Made by a program: the position numbers and the translations under genes. Below the pieces are notes generated by a model, which saw only the letters and a list, made by a program, of their open reading frames with translations, ran no database searches and was not told the DNA's origin. Of a stretch of DNA of 64,000 nt, positions 1 to 7,693 are shown in pieces (the stretch's first letter is position 1; each line of letters begins with the position of its first letter). This stretch comes from Streptomyces sp. NRRL B-1347 (GTDB taxonomy: Bacteria > Actinomycetota > Actinomycetes > Streptomycetales > Streptomycetaceae), in NCBI RefSeq assembly GCF_000720325.1, contig NZ_JOJM01000025.1, forward strand, positions 1 to 64,000, in the 5' to 3' direction.

Positions 1-300
1 CTTTGTACTCACCCTCTCGGGCTTTCCTCCGGGCGCTTCCCTTCGGTATTTCGTGTTTCCGACTCTATCAGATCTTTCCGGCTTCCCGGTCCGTTCCGAC
101 TTCCTCGGTGCTTTCCGGCCCTTCGGCCTTCCGGCGGTGTTGACTCTATCAGATCCTTTCGGGCCTGATTCCCAGTCAACCGGGTTTGTCTTCGCGGCCG
201 TTGGGCCGTTCCGACGAGTGAGACTTTAGCGGAATCTCGGCTCCCGACCTAATCGGGGGCGTTCCTTCGAACGCCGATTCCTCATTTCGCAAAGACACAT
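1..300 (-). promoter_or_regulatory. rRNA operon promoter and leader region (rrn, leftward)
   Basis: Read on the minus strand, this non-coding and relatively AT-rich stretch looks like the multi-promoter region of a Streptomyces rrn operon. It carries two copies of a GATCTGATAGAGTC motif (plus-strand 142-155 and 61-74), a TTGACT hexamer (174-179) and a TAAAGT hexamer (223-228). It ends in a GAGAGGGTGAGTACAAAG-like leader at the window edge, which I recognise as the sequence preceding 16S rRNA. The 16S gene itself would begin just left of base 1. Individual start sites cannot be fixed from sequence alone. The spacing of TTGACT to the TAGAGT motif (25 nt) is too long for a simple pair. Confidence 0.75.
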
Positions 301-487
301 GAAAACGAGCCGACGACGGACCCTTCGCGAACACGAAGAGGCTGCGCGTCGATCATTTGATGGTTCTTACGGAATGGCCGCCCGGGGACCGACCGTTAAG
401 TCGGCGCTCACGTCGGGCAACTCGGAGAACACTACGTTCCGGGTCTGGGGGTGTCAACTCCGGGCCCTGGGGCGCTACGGTGGAGCC

Positions 488-529
488 GTGACTACGCACG
501 CGTGCATCCAACTGTGGTGGGCCGCCTGA
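488..529 (+). CDS. trpS leader peptide with tandem Trp codons
   Basis: A 13-codon reading frame starts with GTG after a GGTGGAG ribosome site and encodes MTTHACIQLWWAA. Two adjacent TGG codons (515-520) sit just before the stop. The stop codon lies in the loop of the first hairpin of an attenuator that precedes trpS. This is the classic layout in which ribosome stalling at Trp codons under low charged tRNA-Trp prevents terminator formation. S. coelicolor trpS1 has, to my recollection, been reported to be controlled by ribosome-mediated attenuation, which fits. A longer frame opens upstream in the same phase, but the GTG at 488 has the ribosome site. Confidence 0.85.
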   Translation: MTTHACIQLWWAA

Positions 530-580
530 CGGCGGCCGTACTCACGCGTGTACTCAACGGCCGCCGCCTCGGCGGCCGTT
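520..580 (+). promoter_or_regulatory. trpS transcription attenuator (mutually exclusive hairpins)
   Basis: Four segments can pair in alternative ways. GGCCGCC (520-526) pairs with GGCGGCC (531-537) around the leader stop codon. GGCGGCC can instead pair with GGCCGCC (559-565) as an antiterminator. AACGGCCGCCG (556-566) pairs perfectly with CGGCGGCCGTT (570-580) around a 3-nt CCT loop as the terminator. The terminator has no strong U run, which is usual in Streptomyces. A ribosome stalled at the Trp codons would cover the first segment and free the second to form the antiterminator. Confidence 0.85.
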
Positions 581-653
581 CGTGTATCTCCCTCCGGAGG
601 ACCTGAGCCCGGCCGTCGGGGCGACGGCCCCGTTCTGGAGGTGGAGAGCAGTC

Positions 654-1691
654 ATGACGCGGATCTTCAGTGGGGTCAAGCCGACCGGGCATCTGACGCT
701 GGGGAACTACCTGGGAGCCGTCCGGCGCTGGGCCGAAGTGGATCAGCACCGCGCGGAGGCGTTGTTCTGCGTGGTGGATCTGCACGCGCTGACCGTGGAG
801 CACGACCCCGGCCGGGTGCGCAGGCTCAGTCGGCAGGCGGCGACGCTGCTGCTCGCCGCGGGGATCGACCCCGAGCGCTGCACCGTCTTCGTACAGAGTC
901 ATGTGGACGAGCACGCGCGGCTCTCGTATCTGCTCGAGTGCGTCGCGACCGACGGCGAGATGCGCCGGATGATCCAGTACAAGGAGAAGTCGGCCGTCGA
1001 GCGGGCGCGGGGCGGGAGCGTGCGGCTCTCGCTGCTGACGTATCCGGTGCTGATGGCGGCGGACATCCTGGCGTACGGGGCCCACGAGGTGCCGGTCGGG
1101 GACGACCAGACGCAGCACGTCGAGCTGACGCGGGATCTCGCGGTGCGGTTCAACCAGCGGTACGGGCACGCGTTCGTGGTGCCGCGGGCGACGCCGCCGC
1201 AGGTGGCGGCGCGGGTCATGGACCTGCAGGACCCGACGTCCAAGATGGGCAAGTCCCACGAGTCCGGGGCCGGGATCGTCTATCTGCTGGACGAGCCGGA
1301 CGTGGTGCGGAAGAAGGTCATGCGGGCCGTGACGGACAGCGGCAGCGGGGTCGTGTACGACCGCGAGGCCCAGCCGGGGGTGGCGAATCTGCTGGAGATC
1401 CTGGCCGCCTGCACGGGTGGGAACCCGGAAGAGCTGAGCGGTGCATATGAGTCGTACGGAGCGTTGAAGAAGGACACCGCGGACGCCGTGGTGGAGCTGC
1501 TGCGGCCGGTGCGGGAGCGGCACAAGGAGCTGGTCGCGGATCCGGCGTATGTAGAGGAGGTGTTGAGGGCCGGGGCGGAGCGGGCCAGGGGGATGGCGCG
1601 GCCGACGGTCGATGCCGCCTATCGGGCGATCGGGCTGCTGCCCCCTGCGGCCGAGGTGCCGGCGGCGGTGCCGGTGAACGTGGCGCGGTAG
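654..1691 (+). CDS. trpS: tryptophanyl-tRNA synthetase
   Basis: This 345-residue class I aminoacyl-tRNA synthetase charges tRNA-Trp in the cytoplasm. The HIGH-equivalent is PTGHLTLGNYLG near residue 10 and the KMSKS-equivalent is SKMGKS near residue 200. The length is normal for TrpRS. The ATG at 654 follows a GGAGGTGGAG ribosome site, and an upstream in-frame extension is non-homologous. It lies behind a Trp-codon attenuator, which suggests it is the inducible auxiliary enzyme (trpRS1 type, linked to indolmycin resistance in S. coelicolor as I recall) rather than the main one. That assignment is inference from context. Its last 73 bp overlap the end of the convergent GlxA-type regulator. Confidence 0.93.
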   Translation: MTRIFSGVKPTGHLTLGNYLGAVRRWAEVDQHRAEALFCVVDLHALTVEHDPGRVRRLSRQAATLLLAAGIDPERCTVFVQSHVDEHARLSYLLECVATDGEMRRMIQYKEKSAVERARGGSVRLSLLTYPVLMAADILAYGAHEVPVGDDQTQHVELTRDLAVRFNQRYGHAFVVPRATPPQVAARVMDLQDPTSKMGKSHESGAGIVYLLDEPDVVRKKVMRAVTDSGSGVVYDREAQPGVANLLEILAACTGGNPEELSGAYESYGALKKDTADAVVELLRPVRERHKELVADPAYVEEVLRAGAERARGMARPTVDAAYRAIGLLPPAAEVPAAVPVNVAR

Positions 1692-2689
1692 GCGCGTGGG
1701 CTGGTGGCGAGGCGCGAGGCGAAGTGCTGTCGCATCGTGATCTCGCTGCCGAAGCCCGCGCGGCGGGCGACTTCGGGCATGGGCAGGTCGGTGCGTTCCA
1801 GGAGTTTCTGCGCGGCGGCGACGCGCTGGTCGAGGAGCCAGCGCAAGGGGGTGGTGCCGGTCGCCGCGGTGAAGTGCCGGGCGAAGGAGCGTGCCGACAT
1901 GCCCGCCCGGGTGGCCAGGTCAGCGATGGTGAGCGGCTCGTGGAGGTGACGGAGGGCGTATTCACGGACGGCGGCCAGGGCGTCGGCGTCCCGGTCGGCG
2001 CGGGGTGTGGGGTGCTCGATGAACTGCGCCTGGCCGCCGGTGCGGAAGGGCGCGGTGACCATCGAGCGGGCGATCGTCGCGGCGGTCTCGGATCCGTGTG
2101 CCGCGCGGACCAGGTGCAGGCACAGGTCGATTCCGGCGGCGGTGCCCGCGGCGGTCCAGATCTTGTCGTCCTCGATGAACAGGGCGTCGGGCACGACATC
2201 GACGAGGGGGTGATGGGCGCGCAGGAGATCGACGAGGTGCCAGTGGGTGATGGCCCGGCGGCCGTCGAGCAGGCCGGCCTGGGCGAGCGTGAAGGCGCCG
2301 CCGCAGAGGGCCGCGACGGGGACGCCGCGGGCGTGGGCGCGGCGTAGGGCTTCGAGGATCGGAGGTGGTGCGGGGGTCAGGTGGTCGTCGAGGCCGGGGA
2401 CGACGATCAGGTCGCCGTCGGTCAGACGGGTCAGCCAGGCGAGGGTGCGGTCGGGGGTGAGGCTGAGGCCGCCGCGCATGGGGACGGGCGCGGGATCGGC
2501 GGCGACGCGGCGGAGGTCGAAGAGGGGTACGCCGCGGTCGGTGCGGTCGGCACCCCAGACCTCGGTGATCACGGAGACGTCGAAGGCGCGGATGCCGGGA
2601 AAGGCGAGCAGGGCGATGCGCTGCGGGCGTGTGCCCTCCGGGGTGGCGGGCGTCGGGGTGGCGGGTGTCGGCGCGGCGGCGGTGGGCAC
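1619..2689 (-). CDS. GlxA-family AraC-type transcriptional regulator
   Basis: The protein has an N-terminal DJ-1/PfpI-like glutamine amidotransferase fold (RIALLAFPGIRAFDV; ALCGGAFTLAQAGLLDG around the nucleophile elbow). A C-terminal AraC double helix-turn-helix follows (LTIADLATRAGMSARSFARHF; MPEVARRAGFGS). Such proteins are cytoplasmic DNA-binding regulators, often of amine or amide metabolism. I chose the GTG at 2689 (356 aa) because further upstream extension would run into the divergent cysteine hydrolase gene. No good ribosome site is visible, so the start is uncertain. The C-terminal end overlaps trpS antisense by 73 bp. The divergent neighbour is its most likely target. Confidence 0.85.
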   Translation of the reverse strand: MPTAAAPTPATPTPATPEGTRPQRIALLAFPGIRAFDVSVITEVWGADRTDRGVPLFDLRRVAADPAPVPMRGGLSLTPDRTLAWLTRLTDGDLIVVPGLDDHLTPAPPPILEALRRAHARGVPVAALCGGAFTLAQAGLLDGRRAITHWHLVDLLRAHHPLVDVVPDALFIEDDKIWTAAGTAAGIDLCLHLVRAAHGSETAATIARSMVTAPFRTGGQAQFIEHPTPRADRDADALAAVREYALRHLHEPLTIADLATRAGMSARSFARHFTAATGTTPLRWLLDQRVAAAQKLLERTDLPMPEVARRAGFGSEITMRQHFASRLATSPRAYRATFTGTAAGTSAAGGSSPIAR

Positions 2690-2763
2690 GCTGGCAGTAA
2701 ACCATCGATCGGTGGCTTCTGTACCTCTGGGACGACAGGCCCGCGGGCGGCAGCATCGAGGGC

Positions 2764-3381
2764 ATGGAGATCGCAGAGAACGCAGCACTGGTCGTGGTGG
2801 ACGTACAGAAGGGCTTCGAGGAGGTGGAGTACTGGGGAGAGCGGAACAACCCCGGGGCCGACGAGAACATCGCCGCGCTGATCGGGGCGTGGCAGGAATC
2901 GGGGCGGCCGGTCGTGTTCGTACGGCACGACTCGGTGAAGCCGGACTCGCCGCTGCGGTCGGGGTACGTGGGCAACGACTTCAAGGAGTACGTCGAGGAG
3001 CGGCGTGGGAAGGGGGCCGGTGGTGAGCTCCTGGTGACGAAGAGCGTGAACTCGGCCTTCTACGGGACGCCGGATCTGGACGCCTGGCTCAAGGAGGCGG
3101 GGATCTCGCAGTTCGTGGTGACCGGGATCCAGACCAACATGTGCGCGGAGACGACGGCGCGGATGGGCGGGAACCTCGGGTACGACGTGCTGTTCGCGCT
3201 GGACGCGACCTACACCTTCGACCTGGAGGGGCCCTTCGGCTGGCGGCTCGGGGCGGAGGAGATCGCGCGGGCGACGGCGGTGTCGCTGCACGGGGGCGGG
3301 TTCGCGGAAGTGGTGACGACGGAGAACCTGATTGCCGGAGTATCCGGCCCGGCCGGGATCTCCAGCCCGTCCGGCGTTTGA
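2764..3381 (+). CDS. isochorismatase-family cysteine hydrolase
   Basis: This 205-residue cytoplasmic alpha/beta hydrolase of the isochorismatase/nicotinamidase superfamily carries the expected triad: an N-terminal Asp (LVVVDVQKGF), a Lys (LVTKSVNSAF) and the nucleophilic Cys in TNMCAETTAR. The substrate is unknown. Members hydrolyse C-N or enol-ether bonds in small molecules such as nicotinamide, ureidoacrylate or isochorismate. It is divergent from the GlxA-type regulator. The last codons and the TGA stop lie inside a dispersed intergenic repeat (3363-3389), so the C-terminal GISSPSGV tail is repeat-derived rather than family sequence. Confidence 0.88.
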   Translation: MEIAENAALVVVDVQKGFEEVEYWGERNNPGADENIAALIGAWQESGRPVVFVRHDSVKPDSPLRSGYVGNDFKEYVEERRGKGAGGELLVTKSVNSAFYGTPDLDAWLKEAGISQFVVTGIQTNMCAETTARMGGNLGYDVLFALDATYTFDLEGPFGWRLGAEEIARATAVSLHGGGFAEVVTTENLIAGVSGPAGISSPSGV

Positions 3382-3389
3382 GGACGAGG
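3363..3389 (+). repeat. dispersed intergenic repeat, copy 1 (core), with hairpin tail to about 3460
   Basis: This is a 27-bp core that begins CAGCCCGTCCGGCG and ends GTTTGAGGACGAGG. Near-identical copies lie at 6979-7005, 14129-14155, 14184-14210, 25591-25617, 54914-54940 and 54993-55019. Here the core overlaps the stop codon of the upstream gene. It is followed by a GGCCGAAGGCC hairpin and G/C-rich inverted repeats before the convergent proC stop. A role as a bidirectional terminator is plausible. Confidence 0.85.
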
Positions 3390-3475
3390 CCGAAGGCCGA
3401 TGGCGGGCGGGCCCGGGGGGGCATCCCCCGGACCCGGGGCCGGGGCCGGGCGCCCGGCGGGAGAGGGCCCGACTG

Positions 3476-4303
3476 TCAGCCGCTGCCGGAGGCGAGCTCG
3501 CGGCTGCGGTCGCGGGCGGCCTCCAGGGCGGCGATGAGCGCGGCGCGCACCCCGTGGTTCTCGAGCTCGCGGATGGCGTTGATCGTGGTGCCCGCGGGCG
3601 AGGTCACGGCCTCGCGGAGCTTCACCGGGTGCTCGCCGCTGTCGCGGAGCATCACGGCGGCGCCGATCGCGGCCTGGACGATCAGGTCGTGGGCCTTGTC
3701 GCGGGGCAGGCCGAGGAGGATGCCCGCGTCGGTCATGGCCTCGACCAGGAAGTAGAAGTACGCGGGTCCTGAGCCGGACAGGGCCGTGCAGGCGTCCTGC
3801 TGGGTCTCGGGGACGCGGAGGGTCTTGCCGACGGCGCCGAAGACGTCCTCGGCGTGGGTGAGGTGGGCGGCGGTGGCGTGGCTGCCGCCCGAGATAACGG
3901 ACATGCCCTCGTCGACGAGGACGGGGGTGTTGGGCATGACGCGGATGACGGGGGTGCCGGCGGTCAGGCGCTCCTCGATGAAGGAGGTGGTGATGCCGGC
4001 GGCGGCGCTGATGACGAGGCGGTCGGTGGTGACGTGCGGGGCGAGTTCGTCGAGCAGCCGCTCCATGTCCTGCGGCTTGCAGGCGAGGATCAGGGTGTCG
4101 GCGCGCTTGGCGGCCTCGGCGTTGGTGAGGGGCTCGACGCCGTAGCGGGTGCGGAGCTCGTCGGCGCGTTCCTGACGGCGGGTGGTGACAAAGAGGTCCG
4201 CGGGCGCCCAGCCGCTGCGGATCATGCCGCTGAGCAGGGCTTCGCCGATCTTTCCGGTGCCGAGGACCGCGACGGTCTGGCTCGGCTTGCGCGTCTGGCT
4301 CAT
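3476..4303 (-). CDS. proC: pyrroline-5-carboxylate reductase
   Basis: The protein reduces pyrroline-5-carboxylate to proline with NAD(P)H in the cytoplasm. Its 275 residues match the family. An N-terminal Rossmann motif (VAVLGTGKIGEALLSGM) is followed by RVMPNTPVLVDEGMS and by the C-terminal signature ALSGSGPAYFYFLVEAM with REAVTSPAGTT. The ATG at 4303 follows GGGAGAGG. A much longer open frame continues upstream but is non-homologous and antisense-like. The next gene on this strand starts about 100 bp upstream and is functionally unrelated. Confidence 0.95.
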   Translation of the reverse strand: MSQTRKPSQTVAVLGTGKIGEALLSGMIRSGWAPADLFVTTRRQERADELRTRYGVEPLTNAEAAKRADTLILACKPQDMERLLDELAPHVTTDRLVISAAAGITTSFIEERLTAGTPVIRVMPNTPVLVDEGMSVISGGSHATAAHLTHAEDVFGAVGKTLRVPETQQDACTALSGSGPAYFYFLVEAMTDAGILLGLPRDKAHDLIVQAAIGAAVMLRDSGEHPVKLREAVTSPAGTTINAIRELENHGVRAALIAALEAARDRSRELASGSG

Positions 4304-4404
4304 GAGCGAGGGCCTCTCCCGGGGTGCGTCGTTCGGGCCATCCTCGCATCGGGCGGGGTGAGCCGCGGCGGGGCGTCCGGTGGGCGGACGGTCGCGGTCC
4401 GTGG

Positions 4405-5142
4405 TCAGGCCGTGCGGCGGCGCAGGGTGGCGGCGCCCAGGGCGAGGACGAGTACGGCGCAGGCGGCGACGATGACGGCGTCGCGGACGAAGTCGCCGGT
4501 GATGTCGGGGTGGCGCAGGACCTCGTTCATGCCGTCGACGGCGTACGACATGGGGAGGGCGTCGGAGAGGGCTTCGAGGACGGGCTGCATCTTGTCGCGG
4601 GGGGTGAACAGGCCGCAGAGGAGGAGCTGGGGGAAGATCACCGCCGGCATGAACTGGACGGCCTGGAACTCGGAGGCGGCGAAGGCCGAGACGAACAGGC
4701 CGAGGGCGGTGCCGAGCAGGGCGTCCAGGAGGGCGACCAGGAGCAGTAGCCAGGCGGAGCCGGTGACGTCGAGGCCGAGGCCCCACAGGGCGAGGCCGGT
4801 GGCGAGGGCGGACTGGATGACCGCGAGGGTGCCGAAGGCGAGGGCGTAGCCCGCGATGAGGTCGGCCTTGGCCAGGGGCATGGCGAGGAGGCGTTCCAGG
4901 GTGCCGGAGGTGCGTTCGCGCAGGGTGGCGATGGAGGTCACCAGGAACATCGTGATCAGCGGGAAGATCCCGAGCAGGGACGCGCCGATGGAGTCGAAGG
5001 TGCGGGGGCTGCCGTCGAAGACGTAGCGCAGGAGCAGCAGCATCACGCAGGGGACGAGGATCAGCAGCGCGATGGAGCGGGGGTCGTGGCGGAGCTGGCG
5101 CAGGACGCGGGCGGCGGTGGCGAGGGTGCGATGGGTGTTCAT
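4405..5142 (-). CDS. ABC-2 type transporter permease
   Basis: This 245-residue integral membrane protein has six predicted hydrophobic segments (for example IALLILVPCVMLLLL, IFPLITMFLVTSIATL, SAWLLLLVALLDALLGTALGLF, FMPAVIFPQLLLCGLF and DAVIVAACAVLVLALGAA). It carries the ABC2_membrane signature RTSGTLERLLAMPLAKADLIAG. It is the permease half of an exporter whose ATPase is encoded 57 bp upstream on the same strand. The substrate is not predictable; drug or lipid export is typical of the family. Confidence 0.88.
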   Translation of the reverse strand: MNTHRTLATAARVLRQLRHDPRSIALLILVPCVMLLLLRYVFDGSPRTFDSIGASLLGIFPLITMFLVTSIATLRERTSGTLERLLAMPLAKADLIAGYALAFGTLAVIQSALATGLALWGLGLDVTGSAWLLLLVALLDALLGTALGLFVSAFAASEFQAVQFMPAVIFPQLLLCGLFTPRDKMQPVLEALSDALPMSYAVDGMNEVLRHPDITGDFVRDAVIVAACAVLVLALGAATLRRRTA

Positions 5143-5199
5143 CGTGGGCTCCGGTGGTGCCTGGGTTCGGTGGGTCGGGGGGGCTCCTGGGGTGCGGGG

Positions 5200-6015
5200 T
5201 CAGGGGAGCTGGGGCTCCCGGCCTCGGTGCGGCCGTGCGGCGTTCGCCTCGTCGACGAGGTGGAGGAAGGCCTCCTCGACGGTGTGGGAGCCGGTGCGGT
5301 CGCGCAGGGCGTCGGGGGTGTCGTCGGCGAGGATCTCGCCCTCGCGCATGAGGAGCAGCCGGTGGCAGCGTTCCGCCTCGTCCATGACGTGGGAGGAGAC
5401 GAGGATCGTGGTGCCGCGTTCGGCGGAGAGGGTGTGGAAGAGGTGCCACAGGTCGCGGCGGAGCACGGGGTCGAGGCCGACGGTGGGTTCGTCGAGGACG
5501 AGGAGTTCGGGGGCGCCGAGGAGGGCGACGGCGAGGGAGACGCGGTTGCGCTGCCCGCCGGAGAGGTCGCCCGCCAGGGCGTCGGCGTGGCTGGTGAGGT
5601 CCACGTCGGCGATGGCGCGGGTGACGTCCTCGCGGCGGCGGGCGGCGGCGGGGCCGCGGCCGGGGGTGAGGACGGCGGCGAAGTAGTCGAGGTTCTGGCG
5701 GACGGTGAGGTCGGCGTAGACGGAGGGGTCCTGGGTGACGTAGCCGATGCGGGAGCGCAGGGCGGGGGTGCCGGCCGGGTGGTCCAGGACGTGCAGGGTG
5801 CCGGTGACCTTGGCCTGGGTGCCGACCACGGCGCGCATCAGCGTGGACTTGCCGCAGCCGGAGGGGCCGAGCAGGCCGGTGATCTGGCCGCGCGGGACGG
5901 TGAAGGTCAGCTCGCGCAGGACGGTGCGGCGGCCGCGGACGACCTTGAGTGCGTGGGCGCGGACGGCGGCCGCCGCGGTGGCCGGGGACCGGGCCGGGGT
6001 CTCGATATTCATCAT
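5200..6015 (-). CDS. ABC transporter ATP-binding protein (exporter)
   Basis: This 271-residue ATPase has Walker A (GPSGCGKST), Q-loop (VTQDPSVYADLTVRQNL), signature motif (DLSGGQRNRVSLA), Walker B (ELLVLDEPTVGLDP) and the switch His (ILVSSHVMDEA). These place it in the drug-exporter-like ABC-2 class. It precedes its permease in a two-gene operon. Two in-frame ATG codons open the frame (6015 and 6012). A perfect inverted repeat, TCATCA-TG-TGATGA (6009-6022), overlaps both codons and could be an operator or block translation. Confidence 0.9.
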   Translation of the reverse strand: MMNIETPARSPATAAAAVRAHALKVVRGRRTVLRELTFTVPRGQITGLLGPSGCGKSTLMRAVVGTQAKVTGTLHVLDHPAGTPALRSRIGYVTQDPSVYADLTVRQNLDYFAAVLTPGRGPAAARRREDVTRAIADVDLTSHADALAGDLSGGQRNRVSLAVALLGAPELLVLDEPTVGLDPVLRRDLWHLFHTLSAERGTTILVSSHVMDEAERCHRLLLMREGEILADDTPDALRDRTGSHTVEEAFLHLVDEANAARPHRGREPQLP

Positions 6016-6022
6016 GTGATGA
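6009..6022. promoter_or_regulatory. inverted repeat overlapping the ABC ATPase start
   Basis: TCATCA-TG-TGATGA is a perfect 6-bp-arm palindrome that spans the ATG-ATG start of the ABC ATPase gene and lies in a locally AT-rich patch. No regulator gene is adjacent, so the cognate protein is unknown. It could be an operator or an mRNA feature. Confidence 0.4.
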
Positions 6023-6064
6023 TTATTGCGCCCGCGAGGCCCGGTCCGTCAAGACGTCGGTCTG

Positions 6065-6856
6065 TCACCGGGCCTTGCACAGGGGGGCGCGTACGACCGT
6101 GAGGTCCACGGCGTAGGTCTCCTCCACCGTGCCGTCGGGGAAGTGTGCGAGGAGGTGGGTGCGTTCGTCCGCGAGGACGGGGGCGGACCGGGCGGGGCCG
6201 AGGGAAGCGAAGTACGAGCGGCTGCCGAGGTGCGCGAGGTGGACGTCGATCGGGACCCGGCGCGTCCAGCGCAGTCGGCGGTGGACCGGGGCGAGGCCCG
6301 GGGCCACGCGGTCGACGATGCGGGCGGCGTCGCCGGTGATGCCGTGGGCGTGGTAGCCGGGGAGGCGGGCCTTCAGGCGGGCCTCCTGGGCGGCGGACCA
6401 GGGGACGTCCGGGTCGGGCGCGTTCCACCACAGGGCGAGGGCGCCGCCGGGGCGCAGCACGCGCAGGGCCTCAGGGACGGAGCGTTCGGGGTCGGTCCAG
6501 TGGAAGGCCTGGGCGTAGGTGACGAGGTCGGCGGAGGCCGTGGCCAGGGGCAGGGCGTCGCCCGAGCCGCGGACCAGGGGCGTGCCGGGCAGGGCGGCGC
6601 GCAGCTGTGCGCCCATCTCGGGGCCGGGCTCCACGGCGATGACGTGGGCGCCCCGCTCGCGGAGGAGGCGGGTGGCGATGCCGGTGCCCGCGCCCACGTC
6701 GGCCACGGTCGCGCCCTTGAGGGGAGTGTTCGCGAGGTCCTCGACCGTGGTGAACAGGGCGGGTGGGTAGCCGGGGCGGGGTGCGGCGTACTGGGCCGCG
6801 ACGGATTCGAAGGAGAGGGCGAACTCGGCGGAGGCGGTGGGGTGTTGGTCTGCCAT
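6065..6856 (-). CDS. class I SAM-dependent methyltransferase
   Basis: This 263-residue cytoplasmic methyltransferase of the Methyltransf_11 type has motif I VADVGAGTGIATRLL near residue 50, motif II acidic residue VIAVEPG, motif IV LVTYAQAFHWTDP and motif V LRVLRPGGALALWW. The substrate is not identifiable. The HW in AQAFHWTDP is typical of many small-molecule methyltransferases in this class. It ends 49 bp from the ABC ATPase start on the same strand, so read-through from this gene into the exporter genes is possible. Confidence 0.85.
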   Translation of the reverse strand: MADQHPTASAEFALSFESVAAQYAAPRPGYPPALFTTVEDLANTPLKGATVADVGAGTGIATRLLRERGAHVIAVEPGPEMGAQLRAALPGTPLVRGSGDALPLATASADLVTYAQAFHWTDPERSVPEALRVLRPGGALALWWNAPDPDVPWSAAQEARLKARLPGYHAHGITGDAARIVDRVAPGLAPVHRRLRWTRRVPIDVHLAHLGSRSYFASLGPARSAPVLADERTHLLAHFPDGTVEETYAVDLTVVRAPLCKAR

Positions 6857-6897
6857 GGGGGCATCCTCACACCGCGGGGGCGGAGGGGGCGCGGGGC

Positions 6898-7005
6898 CCT
6901 CGCGGGGCGCCCCAGGCCCGCCCCTTCCCGTTCCGGGGGCTGCCGCCCCCGTGCCCCCGCCCTCATCGGCGCTGCGCGCCTCGTCCTCAAACGCCGGACG
7001 GGCTG
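6898..7005 (-). repeat. extended dispersed intergenic repeat, copy 2
   Basis: On the minus strand this begins with the 27-bp core (6979-7005). It continues through a GGCGCGCAGCGCC hairpin, a G-rich arm pairing with a C-rich arm around GGCAGC, and a conserved GGAAGGGGCGGGCCTGGGGCGC-like block (split here only in description), ending at CCGCGAGGG. It aligns almost base for base with 14184-14290. It fills most of the gap between the methyltransferase and the membrane protein gene. Confidence 0.8.
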
Positions 7006-7013
7006 AGAGGCAG

Positions 7014-7520
7014 CTACTTCTGGCGGCGCTTGCGCTTGGCGGGGTTGCCCGCGCGGCGCTTCGTGCGGCGCTCGTACTGTTCGAGCGCCGTCTCGTACTC
7101 CTCGCGGTGCAGTCGCTCGCCCGGGGCCTCCTTCAGGGAGCGGAAGAAGTAGGCGAGGAGGGAGCCGATGAAGCCGATGGTCATCAGGCTGCGCATGGAC
7201 GCCACCGACTGCGGGTCGTGGCGCTTGGAGAACCCCTCCCAGGTGCGCCGGAACGCGATCGCGCTGCAGATGGCGAACATGACCACGACTAGCACGTTCA
7301 CGAAGGCGCCGACGTCCGCGATCTCCAGGCCCTGGTAGGCGAAGCGCAGCACGAGGCAGCCCGCGGCCGCCGCGACCAGCGAGCCGGCCGCGACACCGGC
7401 GCGGCGCGCGGCGTAGCCGTCGGTGTGTTCGAGCCACGACGTACCGAAGAAGCGGATGGGCTCGGGGCGGGGGCCCGGCGGGGTGCCCTCGGTCTGTTCG
7501 GTACGTCGTTCGTCGCTCAC
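7014..7520 (-). CDS. small integral membrane protein, unknown function
   Basis: The 168-residue protein starts with MSDERRTEQTEG and a Pro-rich cytoplasmic tail. Three hydrophobic segments follow: AAGSLVAAAAGCLVLRFAYQ, VGAFVNVLVVVMFAICSAIAF and MTIGFIGSLLAYFF. The C-terminal tail is strongly basic (KRRAGNPAKRKRRQK), probably cytoplasmic, and able to contact nucleic acid or acidic lipids. I do not recognise the family beyond being a conserved actinobacterial membrane protein. It is divergent from the receptor kinase gene. Confidence 0.75.
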   Translation of the reverse strand: MSDERRTEQTEGTPPGPRPEPIRFFGTSWLEHTDGYAARRAGVAAGSLVAAAAGCLVLRFAYQGLEIADVGAFVNVLVVVMFAICSAIAFRRTWEGFSKRHDPQSVASMRSLMTIGFIGSLLAYFFRSLKEAPGERLHREEYETALEQYERRTKRRAGNPAKRKRRQK

Positions 7521-7693
7521 GTCCCCGATTATCGCCCGTGCCGCGGCGGCGCGCGGGGAGCGTCGCGCGGCGGCGCGAGCACCCGGGAGAGGGCCGAAGG
7601 GCGGGCCGCCTTGCTCCGCCTCCCCGTCCGGCCGCTAATTTGTGCGGGCAGGCAGTAATACGGGGGACGACCGGTACCGGGAGGTCGAAAGAG

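Noticed and set aside
299..529. A 76-codon frame upstream of trpS as a gene
   Set aside because: It has no homology and lies in the rrn/trpS intergenic region. Only its last 13 codons, from GTG 488 with a ribosome site, make sense as the attenuator leader peptide.
582..653. A TrpRS start at 582
   Set aside because: It would add 24 non-homologous residues across the attenuator terminator region and lacks a ribosome site; ATG 654 has GGAGGTGGAG.
3476..5449. A 657-codon single gene covering proC and the ABC permease region
   Set aside because: The N-terminal 382 codons are antisense-style low-complexity sequence in another phase of the ABC genes. proC itself starts at 4303 with a ribosome site and the correct family length.
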